This document shows positions 1 through 32,043 of a stretch of DNA of 64,000 bases, in pieces. A program made the translations under genes and the position numbers. Numbering within the stretch: position 1 is the first letter of the stretch; every line of letters begins with the position of its first letter. This DNA comes from Persicaria tinctoria (lineage: Eukaryota > Streptophyta > Magnoliopsida > Caryophyllales > Polygonaceae), in NCBI GenBank assembly GCA_037127255.1, contig JBANSL010000020.1:64615598-64679597 (forward strand), read 5' to 3'. The notes beneath the pieces were generated by a model. The model was not told the DNA's origin. It did no database searches and saw nothing but the letters and a program-made list of their open reading frames with translations.

Positions 1-143
1 GAACTCTATGCCCCAAATTAAGGAAGAAGATGGAAGAAAAGCAAACCAATGATAAACGTATTGTTTCCATATTTTCAATGTGGGACTAATTTAATTTTGG
101 TCGAAGATGGAAAGAAATGAAAATCCTAGGTACGTGTACGTAC

Positions 144-18765
<18,622 letters not shown>

Positions 18766-18889
18766 GAACAAACCACCACCACTCGCAGTTGCTCTCTGCT
18801 TTTCCCCATAACTTTTCTTCCCCATCAATCGATCGATCACACACTATATTCTTAATTATTAATTAATTATTCGCGCGCCGCTCCTCAGA

Positions 18890-18925
18890 TCTCTCTCTCT
18901 CTCTCTGTATATATATATATATACA
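18890..18925 (-). promoter_or_regulatory. Possible TATA region of copy A with adjacent CT repeat
   Basis: A TATATATATATATA stretch next to a (CT)n pyrimidine patch lies about 125-160 bases upstream of the proposed ATG at 18765. Y-patches beside TATA boxes are common in plant core promoters, but TA and CT runs are frequent here, so this is only a candidate. Confidence 0.25.
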
Positions 18926-19125
18926 TCGATCGCGATCAATTCATTTACCGTTAACGACGTCTTTCTTCGCCGACGTACGGTTGACGGATCTATCTGTCTG
19001 CTTTTCTATTTTTAAACTTTGAAAAGTCAGTACGTAGTAGTGTAGTACGTTTCTCTGTTTACAGCCCTACACTCATTCCTGTAATATAGCTACTCGTTGG
19101 AAAAATAATAATAATAATAATAATA

Positions 19126-20240
19126 ATTTTTCGCGAGTGTGGTATAGCATAATTCGGTGGTAAACAAGAGCTTCAGTTTTTTCGCCTAGTAATCCTGGGG
19201 TTTCAAAAAATTTCGCGTCGCGCCCAAAACTCTTGTTTAGGTTGAGAAATGAAAGTTTCATCTTTAATAAGGTGGTATTTTGTAATATTGAAAAATTGGT
19301 GGGTTTTATTAGTAATAAATCATATTAACTTAGAACAAACATTTTTGCTTTCATCCTTTCAATTCTCCCTGAATCAGTGAGATCCCCGACTCGATGGCGA
19401 CAACAATTGCCCGACTCGGCGACCCCTTTCCCCTCTCTCAAATCTCCCCGACTCGGCGACGGTCTCCCTGACTCGGTGACGCCGGTCTATTGCAAAGTCC
19501 CCCTCTGCTGAGATTTGCCCCTTTCAATCGCCCAACAATTGCAAGTTCAGAAATTCTGAATTATAGGGTTCGATTTGAATTTGTTACATGTCTTGATTAA
19601 TCCATATGAATTACTCGTCTGCCCCTTTCAACTACCCAACAATTGTGCAGTCGGAGACCAGGGGTTGCAATCTTGCAGACGCGAAGTAGAAGAACAGGTG
19701 CGACTCCGGCCAGTGGGTGGGCGGCGGAGAATCCAGACGGCTGTGGTGGCTCCGACCTTGGCGGCCGCTCCGAATCAAGCAAAAATTGGCCCTAAATTTT
19801 CGAAACCCTAACCCCCTAAATTTTCACACCTTCTGATTCATTGCTTCGCTTATATTGGAGTCGCCGCTGCCAAGGTCGGAGCCACCGCCTCCGTTCGGAT
19901 CCGCTGCCGCCCACCCACCACGTCGCTGGAGTCACACCACGTTCTTCTTCTTCGCGTCTGCAAGTCTTCTTCGTTCTTCTGACTTCTTCGTTCTTCTATC
20001 TTCTTCATTCTCCTGTTCTAAGTTAATACGTATGATTTATTACTAATAAAACCCACCAATTTTTCAATATTACAAAATACCACCTTATTAAAGATGAAAC
20101 TTTCATTTCTCAACCAAAACAAGAGTTTTGGGCGTGGCGCGAAAAGTTTTGAAACCCCAGGGTTATCAGGCGAAAAACCTGAAACTCTTGTTTACCACCC
20201 GAAATACGATATACCACAGGGTTACCTCGCGAAAAATCCG
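19126..20240. mobile_element. Fold-back element with long inverted repeats
   Basis: About 1.1 kb. The left arm (from ATTTTTCGCGAG at 19126 through 19340) is inverted at 20028-20240, sharing among others TGAAAGTTTCATCTTTAATA. A second inverted pair, 19668-19770 against 19855-19965, is GC-rich and holds GCTCCGACCTTGG. The centre repeats GACTCGGCGAC. The terminal motif GGATTTTTCGCGAGGTAACC resembles the ends of the 33479-39645 element (GGAAATTTCGCGTGGTA). I see no clear target duplication and no recognisable protein. Confidence 0.75.
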
Positions 20241-20550
20241 AAAAAATTAATAGGTACATTAATAAGTTTAAAGTTTCACAAATCAATTATATAATTCAAA
20301 ATATTCCTTTATATATAAAATAAATTCATACGCACATGCCAAAACACTAGTAAAATAAAAAAATAAAAAACATGTTTTTTAAAAAGGTAAAAACTGTATA
20401 AAATAATAAATGTTAATTTTTTTTAAAACACGTAGAATTACACTCTAGACACAAACTAGCCTTGTTCAATTCAAAAGGCAACCTTGTGACCACCTGGATC
20501 GCTATATATTATACTCTGTTATTCAAAAAAAGATAAGATAAGATGCAGTC

Positions 20551-20860
20551 TGTTGGAATGTGGTTGTCTCACATTGGTAATATAGAGAAAAACTTGAATA
20601 ACGTATAAGGTTGAATGGCTACTCCTCTCATTGTCAATTGATTTTGAGATGGAATCCCGTTCGGGTTTATGTGTTGTTCGAGTCTCTCTTATGTGGGCCC
20701 AGTCGACTTTAACATGGTATCAGAGCCGGGTTCGGCTAGACTTGTTGACTAAAAATGTCGTTGCACTATGTGTTGTTCGAGTCTCCCGTATGTGGGGTCC
20801 GCACGCAAGACTTGAGGTCCAGCTTGTCTTTAGCCCCACCGGACCCAGCCGACTTTAACA
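20551..20860 (+). mobile_element. TRIM-like miniature LTR retroelement
   Basis: A 164-bp LTR-like unit (20551-20714, TGTTGGAATG...TTTAACA) is followed at once by a primer-binding site TGGTATCAGAGCC. The 3' end of the LTR, ATGTGTTGTTCGAGTCTC...GACTTTAACA, recurs at about 20768-20860, so the second LTR is incomplete. Flanks CAGTC/CAGTA may be a 5-bp target duplication with one change. No coding capacity. Confidence 0.65.
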
Positions 20861-21452
20861 CAGTATAGTTTGGATGAGTTCAATTATTTGTTTGATCAAA
20901 TCTCATCGATCGTATATTCGTACCGACGATCGAGCTGAGTGATTAGATTTTTTATGAATATACTAGAGTAGCAGTACGTATAGGCAAGTTGAATGCATGG
21001 CCCACCAAAACGCGACATATGCATATGCTGCTGCGTTACTACATACAGTATATTGAAATAATTGAATTGAATCCCTGACAGAGGCTAAAAAAATGTTTTG
21101 ATGAACCTCATTACCCGCCACACATTATATATTGTAATATCTGACCGACACTCAAAAAATCAAATTAGCCGATATATATATTTACATGTATCAATCGATC
21201 CACTTGAATTGACTATATATGACACTGACAGATCGAGGCCAGGGAGTTTGTATCCCAATTATTGAAACAGGCAGACTAGGCAGTTAATGAATGGTCACAA
21301 CACAAACTCACAAAGTCACCAGTGACCAGTGACCAGTAGTAGACTAGTAGTAGTAGAAGACTTTGGTCTTTGGGAGATATGCAAGCAAAAGTCACCAGGA
21401 AGAGTTGCTCTGTCCACTTGTTATTTTTAATGCGGATTACCACCGGCTTATT
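20861..21452. other. Spacer between the TRIM and the 3' end of copy B
   Basis: AT-rich sequence downstream of the copy B stop codon. It holds short AGTAGT and CCAGTGA repetitions near 21315-21355 and no gene or element that I can support. It must contain the copy B 3' UTR on the minus strand. Confidence 0.5.
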
Positions 21453-24400
21453 CTAGTTCGATATGATAGCCTTCCCCGATTCTCGTTTCGAACCTTCCAA
21501 AAGGTTTTCCCATACGCGCGACAAAGAACCTGACCAGCTGCTTGCATCAGGAGGAGACTCTATTATGCTCTTTGTTTCACTTAGGTGCTTACCCTGCCTT
21601 ACAGGCAACTTCCCCATCCACCGATCTGCATTTGGGTCCATCTCACCTGGATCTTGGACTCTCAACTTACCTTCAAGCATGCTCACTACTTGAGACATTG
21701 TAGGCCTAAGTGCCGGAGATGCATTCGTGCACATTAGCGCAATCTTTATCATTCTCACTGCTTCTTCCTCGTTGTACTCACTCCCAAGCCTTTTATCAAT
21801 TATCTCCACCACATTTCCTTTATTTTGTTGAACCATAGCCTATGAATTAAGGATCATATATGGAACAAAGAGATCAATTCATCAGTTGTACGTACATGAG
21901 AACCATATATAGCAATATTTATCAAAGGAGAGATTCATTTCAAAAATTCATATCTTACATTACAAGTTATAATTGACACGGAAAATTAACTTCAACTACA
22001 TAAAGTATAAAGTATAAAGATAAAGACCCTTGAACATATGCTTACCCAATCCAGCAGACAAAAATTGTGTTCATCTGGTTCAAAATCCATGTTGCTTCTT
22101 CCAGCTACTATTTCCAGCGCTACAACCCCAAAGCTATACACGTCTGCTTTGTATGTTAAGTAACCCCACAAGGCGTATTCCGGTGACATGTATCCTCTGC
22201 AAATCAATGTGCTTTTTCTTCACTTGTACTAGTAAGAGTAGATCGACAAACTGACTTTATACTATATAGTAATATACTTAGATATCACAGGCAATTCATG
22301 ATTTCCAGTTACTAACCATCTTTCACCTAGATATAAAGTCAAATGCTACAGAAAGTTGATTGATCATAGATGTCACTGCAATTTCAGATCATGCAGACAC
22401 TTTTATAAGACAGCAAACTTACTTGGTTCCAGCAACTCCAGTGCTGATATGGGTATTTTCCTCTTCACGTAACCGAGCTAACCCAAAGTCAGAAATCTTT
22501 GCATTCAGGTTCTCATCAAGAAGTACGTTCGTGGGTTTGATGTCTCTATGAACAATTCTTATTGTCGATTCCTCGTGCAGAAAAACCAAACCTTTAGCTA
22601 TGTCAGTACATACTTTCTGCCTGGTAAGCCAGTCCAATTCCAGTGGCCATTCCTCATCTATCAAAAAAATTATTCCAGGAATAATACACAAGAATATTTT
22701 CATTTGATGGATGCAAGCTTTAGCTGATGCCCTTACCAAACAGAGCACGTGCTAGGTTGTTGTTCACCATGTATTCATAAACTAAGAATAACTGGGACCC
22801 CTCGACACAGCATCCATATAGCATAACAAGGTTTCGATGGTTTAAGCCAGATATCATGCCTATTTCCGTTACAAACTCTTTATTTCCCTGCGATGATTTG
22901 GAACAAAGTTGCTTCACAGCAATACATGTACCATCCAGTAATGTGCCCTGAGTTGGAAGAACCATATATATATATAATTATTCCAGAGAAGCAGAAGAAC
23001 ATTTAAAAAAAAAAAATCAATTCTTGGAGATAGACCAAGTTAATTAATACCTTGTAGACAGATCCAAAACCACCTTGTCCAATCTTATTAGCGGGATCGA
23101 AGTTGTCTGTCGCAGCTTTAATTTGTTGATAAGTGAAAGAACCAGTTTGAAGATCAATTCCTCTTAGAACTGCAATGCGAAAAGGAGGTTTCAAATGTAG
23201 TTTTGGTGGTTTCTGCTCAATCAGAAACTATCTTTTTCTACTTTGTACTAAAGCCAAACATGAATGATATGGTCAGTATCCTTGGCAGTTTGTTTAGAAG
23301 TCCTCCTTACCTTCTTCCCTCGATGGACTTTTTCTTTGTTGCTGTTGCCTCCAAATAAAAGCACCATAAGCGATGATGACCATGCAAATCACCAAAGCTG
23401 AGGGTCCAAGCACAATCTGGATTATCCTGTTCCTGTCTGTTGGAGGCCTGAATTCTTCGCTCCCGTCCACCCAAGAAGAAAACAACAATGATAAACACAC
23501 TAAACGTGTACTTGGTCTGTTCTTGCAAGAGACATGTGTCCCATGAGAGTACGTATGAGACCGCAAAAATTGACAAGCATTGAAAACTAGGCATGTACAA
23601 AATTTACCAATTCAATAAATTAACGGAATTAAGCAAAATGGAGTTACTCTCAGCCTCAGTAATAAATAAACAAATAAACCAATAATTGAGTTACCCTACC
23701 AGATACCACAGAAATAGCTGAAATTAGTGGACCGTAAATTCCTCTAACAGGGACAGCTGTTGACCCTTTTCCAGCGTAGTAGAGACGAATTTCAATAGTG
23801 CCAGTATCTGCTACTGTTGTATGATTAAATATTGCATTGTATACCTTTTCAGATCCATTTGCCGCATTCACAATATCAAAATCCTGGAGAACCAACTTCT
23901 CCTGCAGCCCAGGGTAATTATGTCAAAGTCTTGTTCCTAGCACTTGGAAGTTTCAGAAGATTGTACAGGTGCAAGTGCAACTTTTTGTTACCTGAATGTA
24001 AACATCAAATATTCTCCTTCCTAGCTTGTAAAATGAATTGTTGTCTCTGAACTTTATCTCTGCAAAGGAGAGAATAACAGTGTAGTTTCCCTTGGCTAGA
24101 CAGCGCCCATAATAAGTCAGAGAAATAGCAGAGATGCGTGCTTCAGTGTACAGCTCTGTATCAGTTACAGGTACTATAGAATCATTTGTTTCAATATAGT
24201 CTCCAGGTGGTTTTAGACCCCAGAAATGTCCAGTGCTGCTAACTCCCCATTCAGCTTTCGTAGGAATAAATTTTGCAGCACCTCCAGGTTCATTATCAGC
24301 TTCGTAGGTAGTCTTCCCTGTATTGATTTCGTTTCCACCACAATTGATATGCAATGAATAATGAGCTGCATTTGTGGAGTGGAAGAATAAGAAATAAGCC

Positions 24401-27400
24401 ATTAATAAAGGTTTCAATATGTGTGTGTGTGTGTGTGTGTATAAGGAAAATTCATTTACACCAACATATGTTGGACTGATATCTTACCATGTGAACAAGG
24501 AAAGTTCTTCAAGCACGTAGCCAATGATCTTGGATTAATTTATCACCAACATAAGACAGGAAGTGTCAATAAATTCCCAATTAACTTTTACTCCCTACGA
24601 CTAAAATGAATTACAAGGATCTTACGAGTTCAACTTTCTAGAAGAGCTTCTGAAGAAGTTCCTATTGAAAGCATAGAGGTGAAGTTACATCAAGAATAGC
24701 CGACATGGATTTCAAAATGACTTATGATAGCACTAAAAAAGAAACTAATCACATGAGTACTTACAAGTTATCTGCAGTGCATGAAGACGGTACTGAACTC
24801 TCATTAAAATTATTGTAGGAAAGATCTATTTCACTGAAAGCATAATTCAGAAAAATGATAAATATACTACCAGCTGATTGTACTAGTGAAACTTTAAATA
24901 AAACGTGCTACTCCATAAGGTTACATACTAGCCACCTATCTTCTGGATCCAATCAGGAATAGACCCAGTAAGAAAGTTGTTTGTCAGGTACCTAACCAGG
25001 AAAATAACAGTTTGATCAATCGTTAAATATGGAAATAGAATCTCAATAGTTAGGAAATGGAAATCCTTTCTGCTTCTTTAGCAATGATAATCACCACTTG
25101 ACACTTTCGTATTTTATTTTTCAAAATTTCAAAGCAGGGTCTACTTTAAGTTACATTGGGTTGATAAGTAAAATTCCAATGATTTTTAATCACCAACATT
25201 ACAAAGTGAAGTCAAATTATCAAGGTTCTCATAACCTCAGTAATGAAGCATTTTCATGAGAAATATATGTGAAAATTGAGACCTTGATGAATTCAGTGAA
25301 AGCTTGATGAGTTAAGCTGCTTACATATTCTCCAAGTTCAAACTTTGTAACTCGTCAGGAATAGGGCCTTCCAAGTTGTTGAAACTAAGATCTCTGGAAG
25401 AAGAAGATGAAAATATGTTATAAGAATGCCTCTTCAAATATCAAAGATTGAGTGGAATACCAAAAATGTGAAGGATAGGTGAACAGACAATGATTTCAAT
25501 TGAGCTAAATTAGCTAGGTAGGATGGGATAGATCCAGAGATTTTGCAGTTCCTCAACATCCTGCAATGGGCAACAAACTGCCTCAGCTTATCAAAGGTAA
25601 TCGTACTACTTTTCCGTATTCTAAATGAATCATTACTTTGTAAAGGGAAGTGAGAACTCACAAGTACGTCAGATTTGCCATGCTTCCTAGTTGTGGGAAG
25701 TCAGAAGCCTCTCCGTACAAATCAGAAATTCGTCTATGAAACAATAATGTCACAAGAAGCATGTAAAATTTCTGGGTTAGTCCAGCAACAACACAATTTA
25801 AATCAAGCACATAAAACATGACTTACAACTCAATTAAATGAGTTAAATTGGATATGCTGGATGGTATGGGGCCCTTGAAGCCACTGCCCTGGATCTCCCT
25901 GCAAGTATTGCTCTTTAGTAACATGTAAGAGATGGATAGATATTTTTACAATTTAACTCGATAAATCACACTAAAAAAAAAAAAGGGGGGGGGGGGGGGG
26001 GGGCGGAGGGGGAACTCGATCAAGAGGACTTACAGTTTCTGAAGTGCTGTCCAACTCTGAAAATAATCAGGAATTTTTCCGCTGAAGTTGTTACTACTTA
26101 TCCTACTAGATCATCTCAAAAAACAAAACAAAAAAGAGAGGAAAGACACAACAAAGAAGCATAAATGCCTAGACACACAAAATAGATATGAATATGATCA
26201 CACTACTGACAGAATCTGAAATAGTCAAGAAATAACACAAACTGTATTTCTGAAAAAACATAGGAAGGAAACAGCAAGCTTACAATTCAGTTAGATTAGA
26301 AAGATTTCTGAGGGCCTTTGGCAACTGTCCGGTGAGGTAGTTGGCACTGAGAGTCCTTTAAATCCAGAAATAATCAATAAGGTGAATATATGCATTCCTT
26401 CCAACAACTGATATAGAATAAAATAAACACCCCAATGGATACATTTGGCATTATTAATTCACTAAAGCCAGAATATTTACAAACTCAGTAAATTGACCAG
26501 CTTTCCAAGCTCTGCGGGAACAGGTCCAGAGAACATATTGTTCTCAATGCTTCTGATATTTCATAAACACTTCATTTAGATGAAAGAGTAAGGAAAGTGA
26601 GAGATACAAGTACGGTCACATATTTGATTCTATTCTAATCTATTCCAATAATATGGAGGATCAGAATCAGAGCATACAAGTACGTAATGGTGGTCATGTT
26701 GGCCAAGTACTTTGGGATTGGCCCAGACAATCGATTGACTGTAACAGACCTGTACAACAAAGTATTTATTACAAAATAAAAAGTGGCTAAAGAATTGGCT
26801 AAGATTGACAGTGAAATGAAAATTGCATACAGATAATCCAATGTCATGGAAGCCCATTCTGATGGTATTGATCCAGTAAGGCAGTTCCTTGTTAGATCAC
26901 TGAAAACATAAAAATGTTGTTACCTTGATGGGTTCTACTCTCACACATAGCAAGGTGAAATAAGAACATTGATCTTACATGACTTTAAGGTATGGAAGCT
27001 TTGTCAGAGATTTTGGAAGTACACCCGCTAGATCCTGTCCCTTGAGAGATCTGTTAAACAGAAGCAGGATTGGCATTTACTGAAGTTGTTAAACTATTTG
27101 AAGAGAAAATTAAACTATAAGCAAAGGGAAATATTTTGCTACTTGATGGCACATTCCGCTGCTAATAGCATATAACATAATTGGTGTGGATCATATAACT
27201 CTCCTAGCAAGACAGTTTTTTCTTTATTTCTTAGATCCAAGGAAAGAAAGAAATTATAATATTAACTTCCCAATCAGGAACATCATCACATGCAAATGGC
27301 TGCATCCAGTAATTAAATGGCATGGTTGAGCTTATATAATGAGTTGGTCAAAGGTTGTAGTAAACGGTATCCACTTAGAAGAGAGTAACAGTTGGAATAT

Positions 27401-28126
27401 ATATCAGCTAGATTAATCAGCATAAGTTACAAATGATCAGAGGGGAGGGGATGAGTGATCCAAAGTTAAGCCAACCTACATATTATAGACATGGCAGACG
27501 TCTCCGGAGCAAGTGCAGGTTAATTGATTGACATAAGTTGGATTCTCGAGATTCCGTTGTGATCTCCAACTTATGTCAACGCTGCAGGGATCCACTGAGA
27601 AGACCCAGTCATTTTTCCCCAATTCTTTGGCAATTTCTTGAAGAGCATGTACTGAAATATAAAGACATATATAATACCTCGTGAGCGTGAGAGGTCTTAA
27701 CTAGCTGTCAATCAGAAACAACCATAAAAGTGAAGTAAAATGGTTGCATCTCGAATCGATCTCCTACGATAATGATTAATGAATGTCATGCTCTTCTCTA
27801 CCGCTACTACATGTAGAGCTGACATTATTAATAGGACAAATGGACTAATAGATTGTTGATAGGATTCAAACTGAGCAGAAACCCAATAATTAAATATTAA
27901 TCAGACATAAAGGTTAAAGTACGGATCAATTAGGCATTTGATCGAACAACACGTGAGCATCACAAACAAGGAATGAATTCACCACCAAACCAAAGGGAAG
28001 GAGAGTCTCACATTCATTGACGGCAAGAGAAGCACCATCGGAGAAAACAGAGAAAGGGAGAAGAAGACACAGCAGGATAAAAGCAGTTGCAGGTCTAAGC
28101 TGGTGGCCAAAACTTTGGATATCCAT
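21453..28126 (-). CDS. LRR-malectin receptor-like serine/threonine kinase, copy B (LRR-VIII-2, RKF1-like)
   Basis: Complete multi-exon gene. Exon 1 (28012-28126) encodes a signal peptide with a Leu/Phe/Ile core. Exon 2 (27480-27651) is the N-cap with Cys residues. LRR exons of about 70 nt run from 26979-27060 down to about 24770 (the first is 26979-27050), then two small exons follow near 24620-24660 and 24488-24531. The malectin domain is split, 23992-24365 and about 23695-23901. The transmembrane exon ends at 23311. Kinase exons are 23052-23169 (Gly-rich loop GQGGFG), 22737-22947 (catalytic Lys in IAVKQL), 22423-22657 (HRD and DFG, an RD kinase), 22046-22196 (SPEYALWGY activation-segment end) and 21453-21839. 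All boundaries I checked are GT-AG and in phase. Predicted to sit in the plasma membrane and sense an extracellular ligand, which I cannot name. It neighbours paralogues A and C in the same orientation. Confidence 0.9.
25972..26003. repeat. A-run followed by a 19-G run in a copy B intron
   Basis: Twelve A are followed by 19 consecutive G, then CGGAGGGGG. It lies between two LRR exons. It may form a G-quadruplex on the plus strand or reflect uncertain homopolymer length in the assembly. Confidence 0.9.
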
Positions 28127-29030
28127 TCACTCTACGTTCCTTCATGCGGATGCTGCGGATGTGGGAGCTTTCGCTTGTCATAACTTGACAAGCTTTAACA
28201 TGAAAGCCGCCCAAACTTGGAAAATTCATTGGATAACCGATTGATTCTGTGGTCAGATAACAGCTGGAAACTGCTCTCTTTAGTCTTCACTAGTTTACTT
28301 TCTTCAAACCTTCAAATTAAACCGTTGAAACAAAACGTGTATCATTTTTTTTATCTTACTTGATTAAAAATAATTTAACTATATTTTTTTCTTTATTGGT
28401 TTGGTAATAATAATAATAATAATAACTATGTTCATAGATGTACCTGTTGCGGGCTGCTAAACCCGCAACGGGTACCGCTAATTTTTTTTATTAAAATAAA
28501 TATATAATAATTAAATATTATTTTATATAGTTTTTATCTTCTTAAATTTCACTAAAATAATATTGTATTTACCTCCTTAAAATGCGTGTAAAAAAATCAA
28601 ACGACTTTTATTTTGAAACGGATGGACCTACCCAAATAAAATAAATAAGGACGAAAAAATAAAATAAAATCCAACTCTCTATCTCCCACCACCTCAATGA
28701 TCCGCTATTTATCCAGTAAAACGCTTCAATAATCATCACGAAGTACTTAGAATTGATAGTCATATACATTTGCTTTACTAAATAATAAGTTACGATGCTC
28801 AGCACTTACTTGTAGTGCACCTCCAAATAGTTTCTAAAGTATTAAATATAATAATACAAGTAATTTACAGAATACATGGTACACAAATAATTTCCAAACT
28901 GAATTTACATAACCACGTTTGCAAAACTAGTGCAGAACTAATCTGCTGGAGAAGAAATTAATCTGGATCGAGTCACATAGTCCCTTTGTAAACTGATTTT
29001 TTATTCCTATCAAGTAACGATTATTAAATA
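28127..29030. other. Upstream region of copy B, no gene seen
   Basis: Presumed promoter of copy B followed by AT-rich sequence. A small inverted motif, TTGCGGGCTGCTAAACCCGCAA, spans 28447-28468 (arms TTGCGGG/CCCGCAA). Short ORFs here have no recognisable product. Confidence 0.45.
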
Positions 29031-29167
29031 CTCCCTCCATTCCAAAATAGATGGTCTTTTATTTTTTAACACGCTTTTTAAGGAGCAAAAAAGTACTACC
29101 TCCGCCCAAAAATACATTGTCTTTACTATTCACGCACGCTTTTTTAAGAAGGTAAAAACTATATAAA

Positions 29168-29570
29168 GAATTTTTTTCCGAAATATTCATAAATAAATAA
29201 ATAATTACGTAAATATTCAACGTTTCAAAATAATTACAGAAATATTCATTTTTTGCAGGTGGGACAGAAAAACGCGGAGCCAGGCCGCGTTTTATGTATA
29301 CAGCATGAGAGAGAATTGGCGCCCGGGAGGAAGTTTGAAATTTACGAAAGAAACGCGGTCCCAGACCGCGTTTCTCCTTTAAAATAAAAGAAAATTAAAG
29401 AAAATAATACAATAATCTAGCTGGCACTAGAAACGCGGTCTGGGACCGCGTTTCTTGTGTTGGATGGGGACCCACTCGTCAGCTGTTGCTGACGGGGCTG
29501 GGGACAAATAGAGAAACGCGGTCCCAGACCGCGTTTCTCTTTTCAGTAAAAAAAAAAACCTGGTCAAAGG
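29168..29570 (+). repeat. Left terminal inverted repeat of the MULE
   Basis: 403 bp. It starts GAATTTTTTTCCGAAATATTC and ends TGGTCAAAGG. It holds four palindromes, centred at about 29281, 29362, 29442 and 29525. Two more lie just inside, at about 29605 and 29686. Confidence 0.95.
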
Positions 29571-30217
29571 TTCTTTTAGGGAAATTGCGAATAAAACGCG
29601 GGGCTTGACCGCGTTTTTCTGGTCCATAGCTCTCTGCTACGATTCCCCCTACTAGGTTAGGGGAATCTGGCATAAAAGCGCGGAGGCAGTCCGCGTTTTT
29701 AGGTATATACATGACACACCCGGAACTTCCTCCCTTTCTATTCTTCATCTCTTCCTCTTTGCTCTTGCTTCTCTCGCATGAAACTCTCAAAATAGTGTCG
29801 GTTGAAGATTTCATTAAGGTTAGGTAATACTTTCACCTTGTTGTCTGAAGATTTCATTAAGGTTAGTTTCACTCTCTTATTAGACTTATTTTCGATCTTA
29901 ATTGAATGATTAATATGTTTGAAATCTTTAATATCTAGTCTCTCATGCTTGTGCTTTGGAGTGATTATGTGTTTTGATTCCTTAAAAAAAATCGCAGGAT
30001 TATGTAGTTATTATTGCGAGCATGATGTGTTTTGAATCTTTATAGTAAGTAAGATATAAGATTATATGCTAAAAGAGTATAATGATTTTATGGTTGTTGG
30101 AGGATTATATTGATTTATATGAACTTGTCATTATTATTATGAATAAGTTGTTGAACTTGTAGGATTTTGAAGTTAATATTTGTTGATTAACTAACTTATT
30201 GTTAATAAAAATATAGG

Positions 30218-32043
30218 ATGAATGAGCATAGCAACATACCTCAACAAAGGTTTGAACAACTGAGTGAGATCTATGTGGATGGTCTTGGTGTTGATCATGA
30301 AGATGACTTGGATAATTCTGAAGAGGACGATGATGCTACTAGGGAGGCTGTGATTAGGGGAGAGGTCTCTAATCCGAACTGGAATATAGTTGAAGCTGAT
30401 CCATTGACAGCAACTCCATGGTCAGGGTTAAATTTACACGTCCCATTAGATGACGGAAGACAGTTTTTTCGGGGACAGATGTTCAACTCGCTGGAGGAGC
30501 TGAAATGTGATTTGACCGAGTATTCTGTGCGTATGAGTAAGCCATACAGGACGAAGAAGGCGAGTCCAGAATGGTACACAGTTGTTTGTGACAGGAAGGA
30601 CAGTTGTGGATGCACATGGCGACTATCTGCTCGTCGTGTTGATCGAACTGTTGATATGTGGATGGTCGTCAAATATAGTGGACCTCGTGCATCCAATTGT
30701 GTTGGAGAGGTTTTGCAGTTCGATAATTGTAACGTCACCTCCAGTTTCATTAGAGGTGAGATTCTTCGATTTCTTCGCGAGGATCAAGATACGAAACCAA
30801 GTACTATTCTCTCGCATCTGACTACAAGGTATGGGATTTCTGTCTCATACATGAAAGCCTGGAGGGCAAAGCAGAAAGTTATTGCAGAGATCTATGGTGA
30901 TTGGGAGGAGTCGTACACGGAGTTGCCAAGGTTCATGGCTGCGCTACAAGCTACAAACCCGGGAACAGTGGTTGAATGGTGCCATCTGGATTCACCAAAT
31001 CCACATGAGAAGATATTTGGTCGTGTATTCTGGGCTTTTGCACCATCCATTGCTGGGTTTGCACACTGTCGTCCTTTGATATCGATCGATAGCACCCATC
31101 TGTATGGAAAGTACAAGCATGTTGTGTTAATTGCAATGGGAATGGATGCAGATGATCAGATTTTCCCTCTGGCATTTGCCATCGTGGAGAGTGAAAATGG
31201 AGATAGCTGGGCTTGGTTCATGGATTGTATAGGGAGACGCGTCACTCAGAGACTCGGAATATGTGTTATTTCAGACAGACATGCAGGCATCCTGAAGACC
31301 ATGGAGGAGCTGCCTAGATGGAGGGCGCCGAGTTCACATCATCGAATATGCATTCGACACTTGAAGTCAAATGTGAACTCCATGTTCCACGATCAGAAGG
31401 TGAAAGAAATGGTTGGCTCGACTGCTTACCAGCTCACCACAAGCGGGTTCGAGAAGGGATGTCGCGCCCTCCAGGAGATGAACCCTGAGGCTTGGGAGTA
31501 CTTAGCTGCGATTGAACCAGAGAAGTGGGCCATCTCCAAGGATGGGGGGCGAGGTATGGTGTGATGACAACAAACTTATCTGAGGTCTTTAATGGTGTTC
31601 TGAAGGGTGGGAGGAGTCTTCCGATAACAGCTCTTGTTCGACAGACCTTTTATAAGGTGAACAGTTACTTCGTGCAGAGGAGAGGGGAAGCTGGCGCTCG
31701 CATCTCGAGCAGTTTCCCACTAACGAAGTCAACCGATAACAAGATAGCAATAATGGTGGAAGCTGGAAGAAATGCACACGTCATATCATATGATTTGCAG
31801 AACGGAATATTTGAGGTGATTTTGAACCCGCGGGGGTCACAAGGTAGGAGAAGTGGGCGGTCGTACACAGTGAACTTACATCGCAGGACATGTACATGTG
31901 CCAGTTGGAAGTTGCTGAGGATACCATGCGCACATGCCTTGGCGGTTTGCAGATTTCAGAGCCTTTCCTTCGTGCCATTAGTAGAGAGGTACTTTACTTC
32001 CGACATACCTTCGGAGTTATACTCGTCCCTAAACTCGAATTAA
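30218..32043 (+). pseudogene. MULE transposase, one frameshift from intact
   Basis: The first frame (30218-31564, 448 codons) has an acidic N-terminus, a MuDR-type DNA-binding region with Cys residues near residues 80-165, and the MULE DDE-type domain. The aspartates in SIDSTHLYGKY (near residue 290) and VISDRHAG (near 350) are likely catalytic. The second frame, from about 31545 to 32043, continues the family sequence (MTTNLSEVFNG) and ends with a SWIM zinc finger (CTCASW...PCAHA near 31890-31935). The two frames meet in a run of six G at about 31543-31548, so one base is missing relative to an open frame. This may be a real lesion or a homopolymer sequencing error. The function is cut-and-paste transposition of this element and its relatives. 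Confidence 0.9.

Noticed and set aside
30295..31175. Minus-strand ORFs under the MULE transposase
   Set aside because: Shadows of the plus-strand transposase frame, which has clear domain content.
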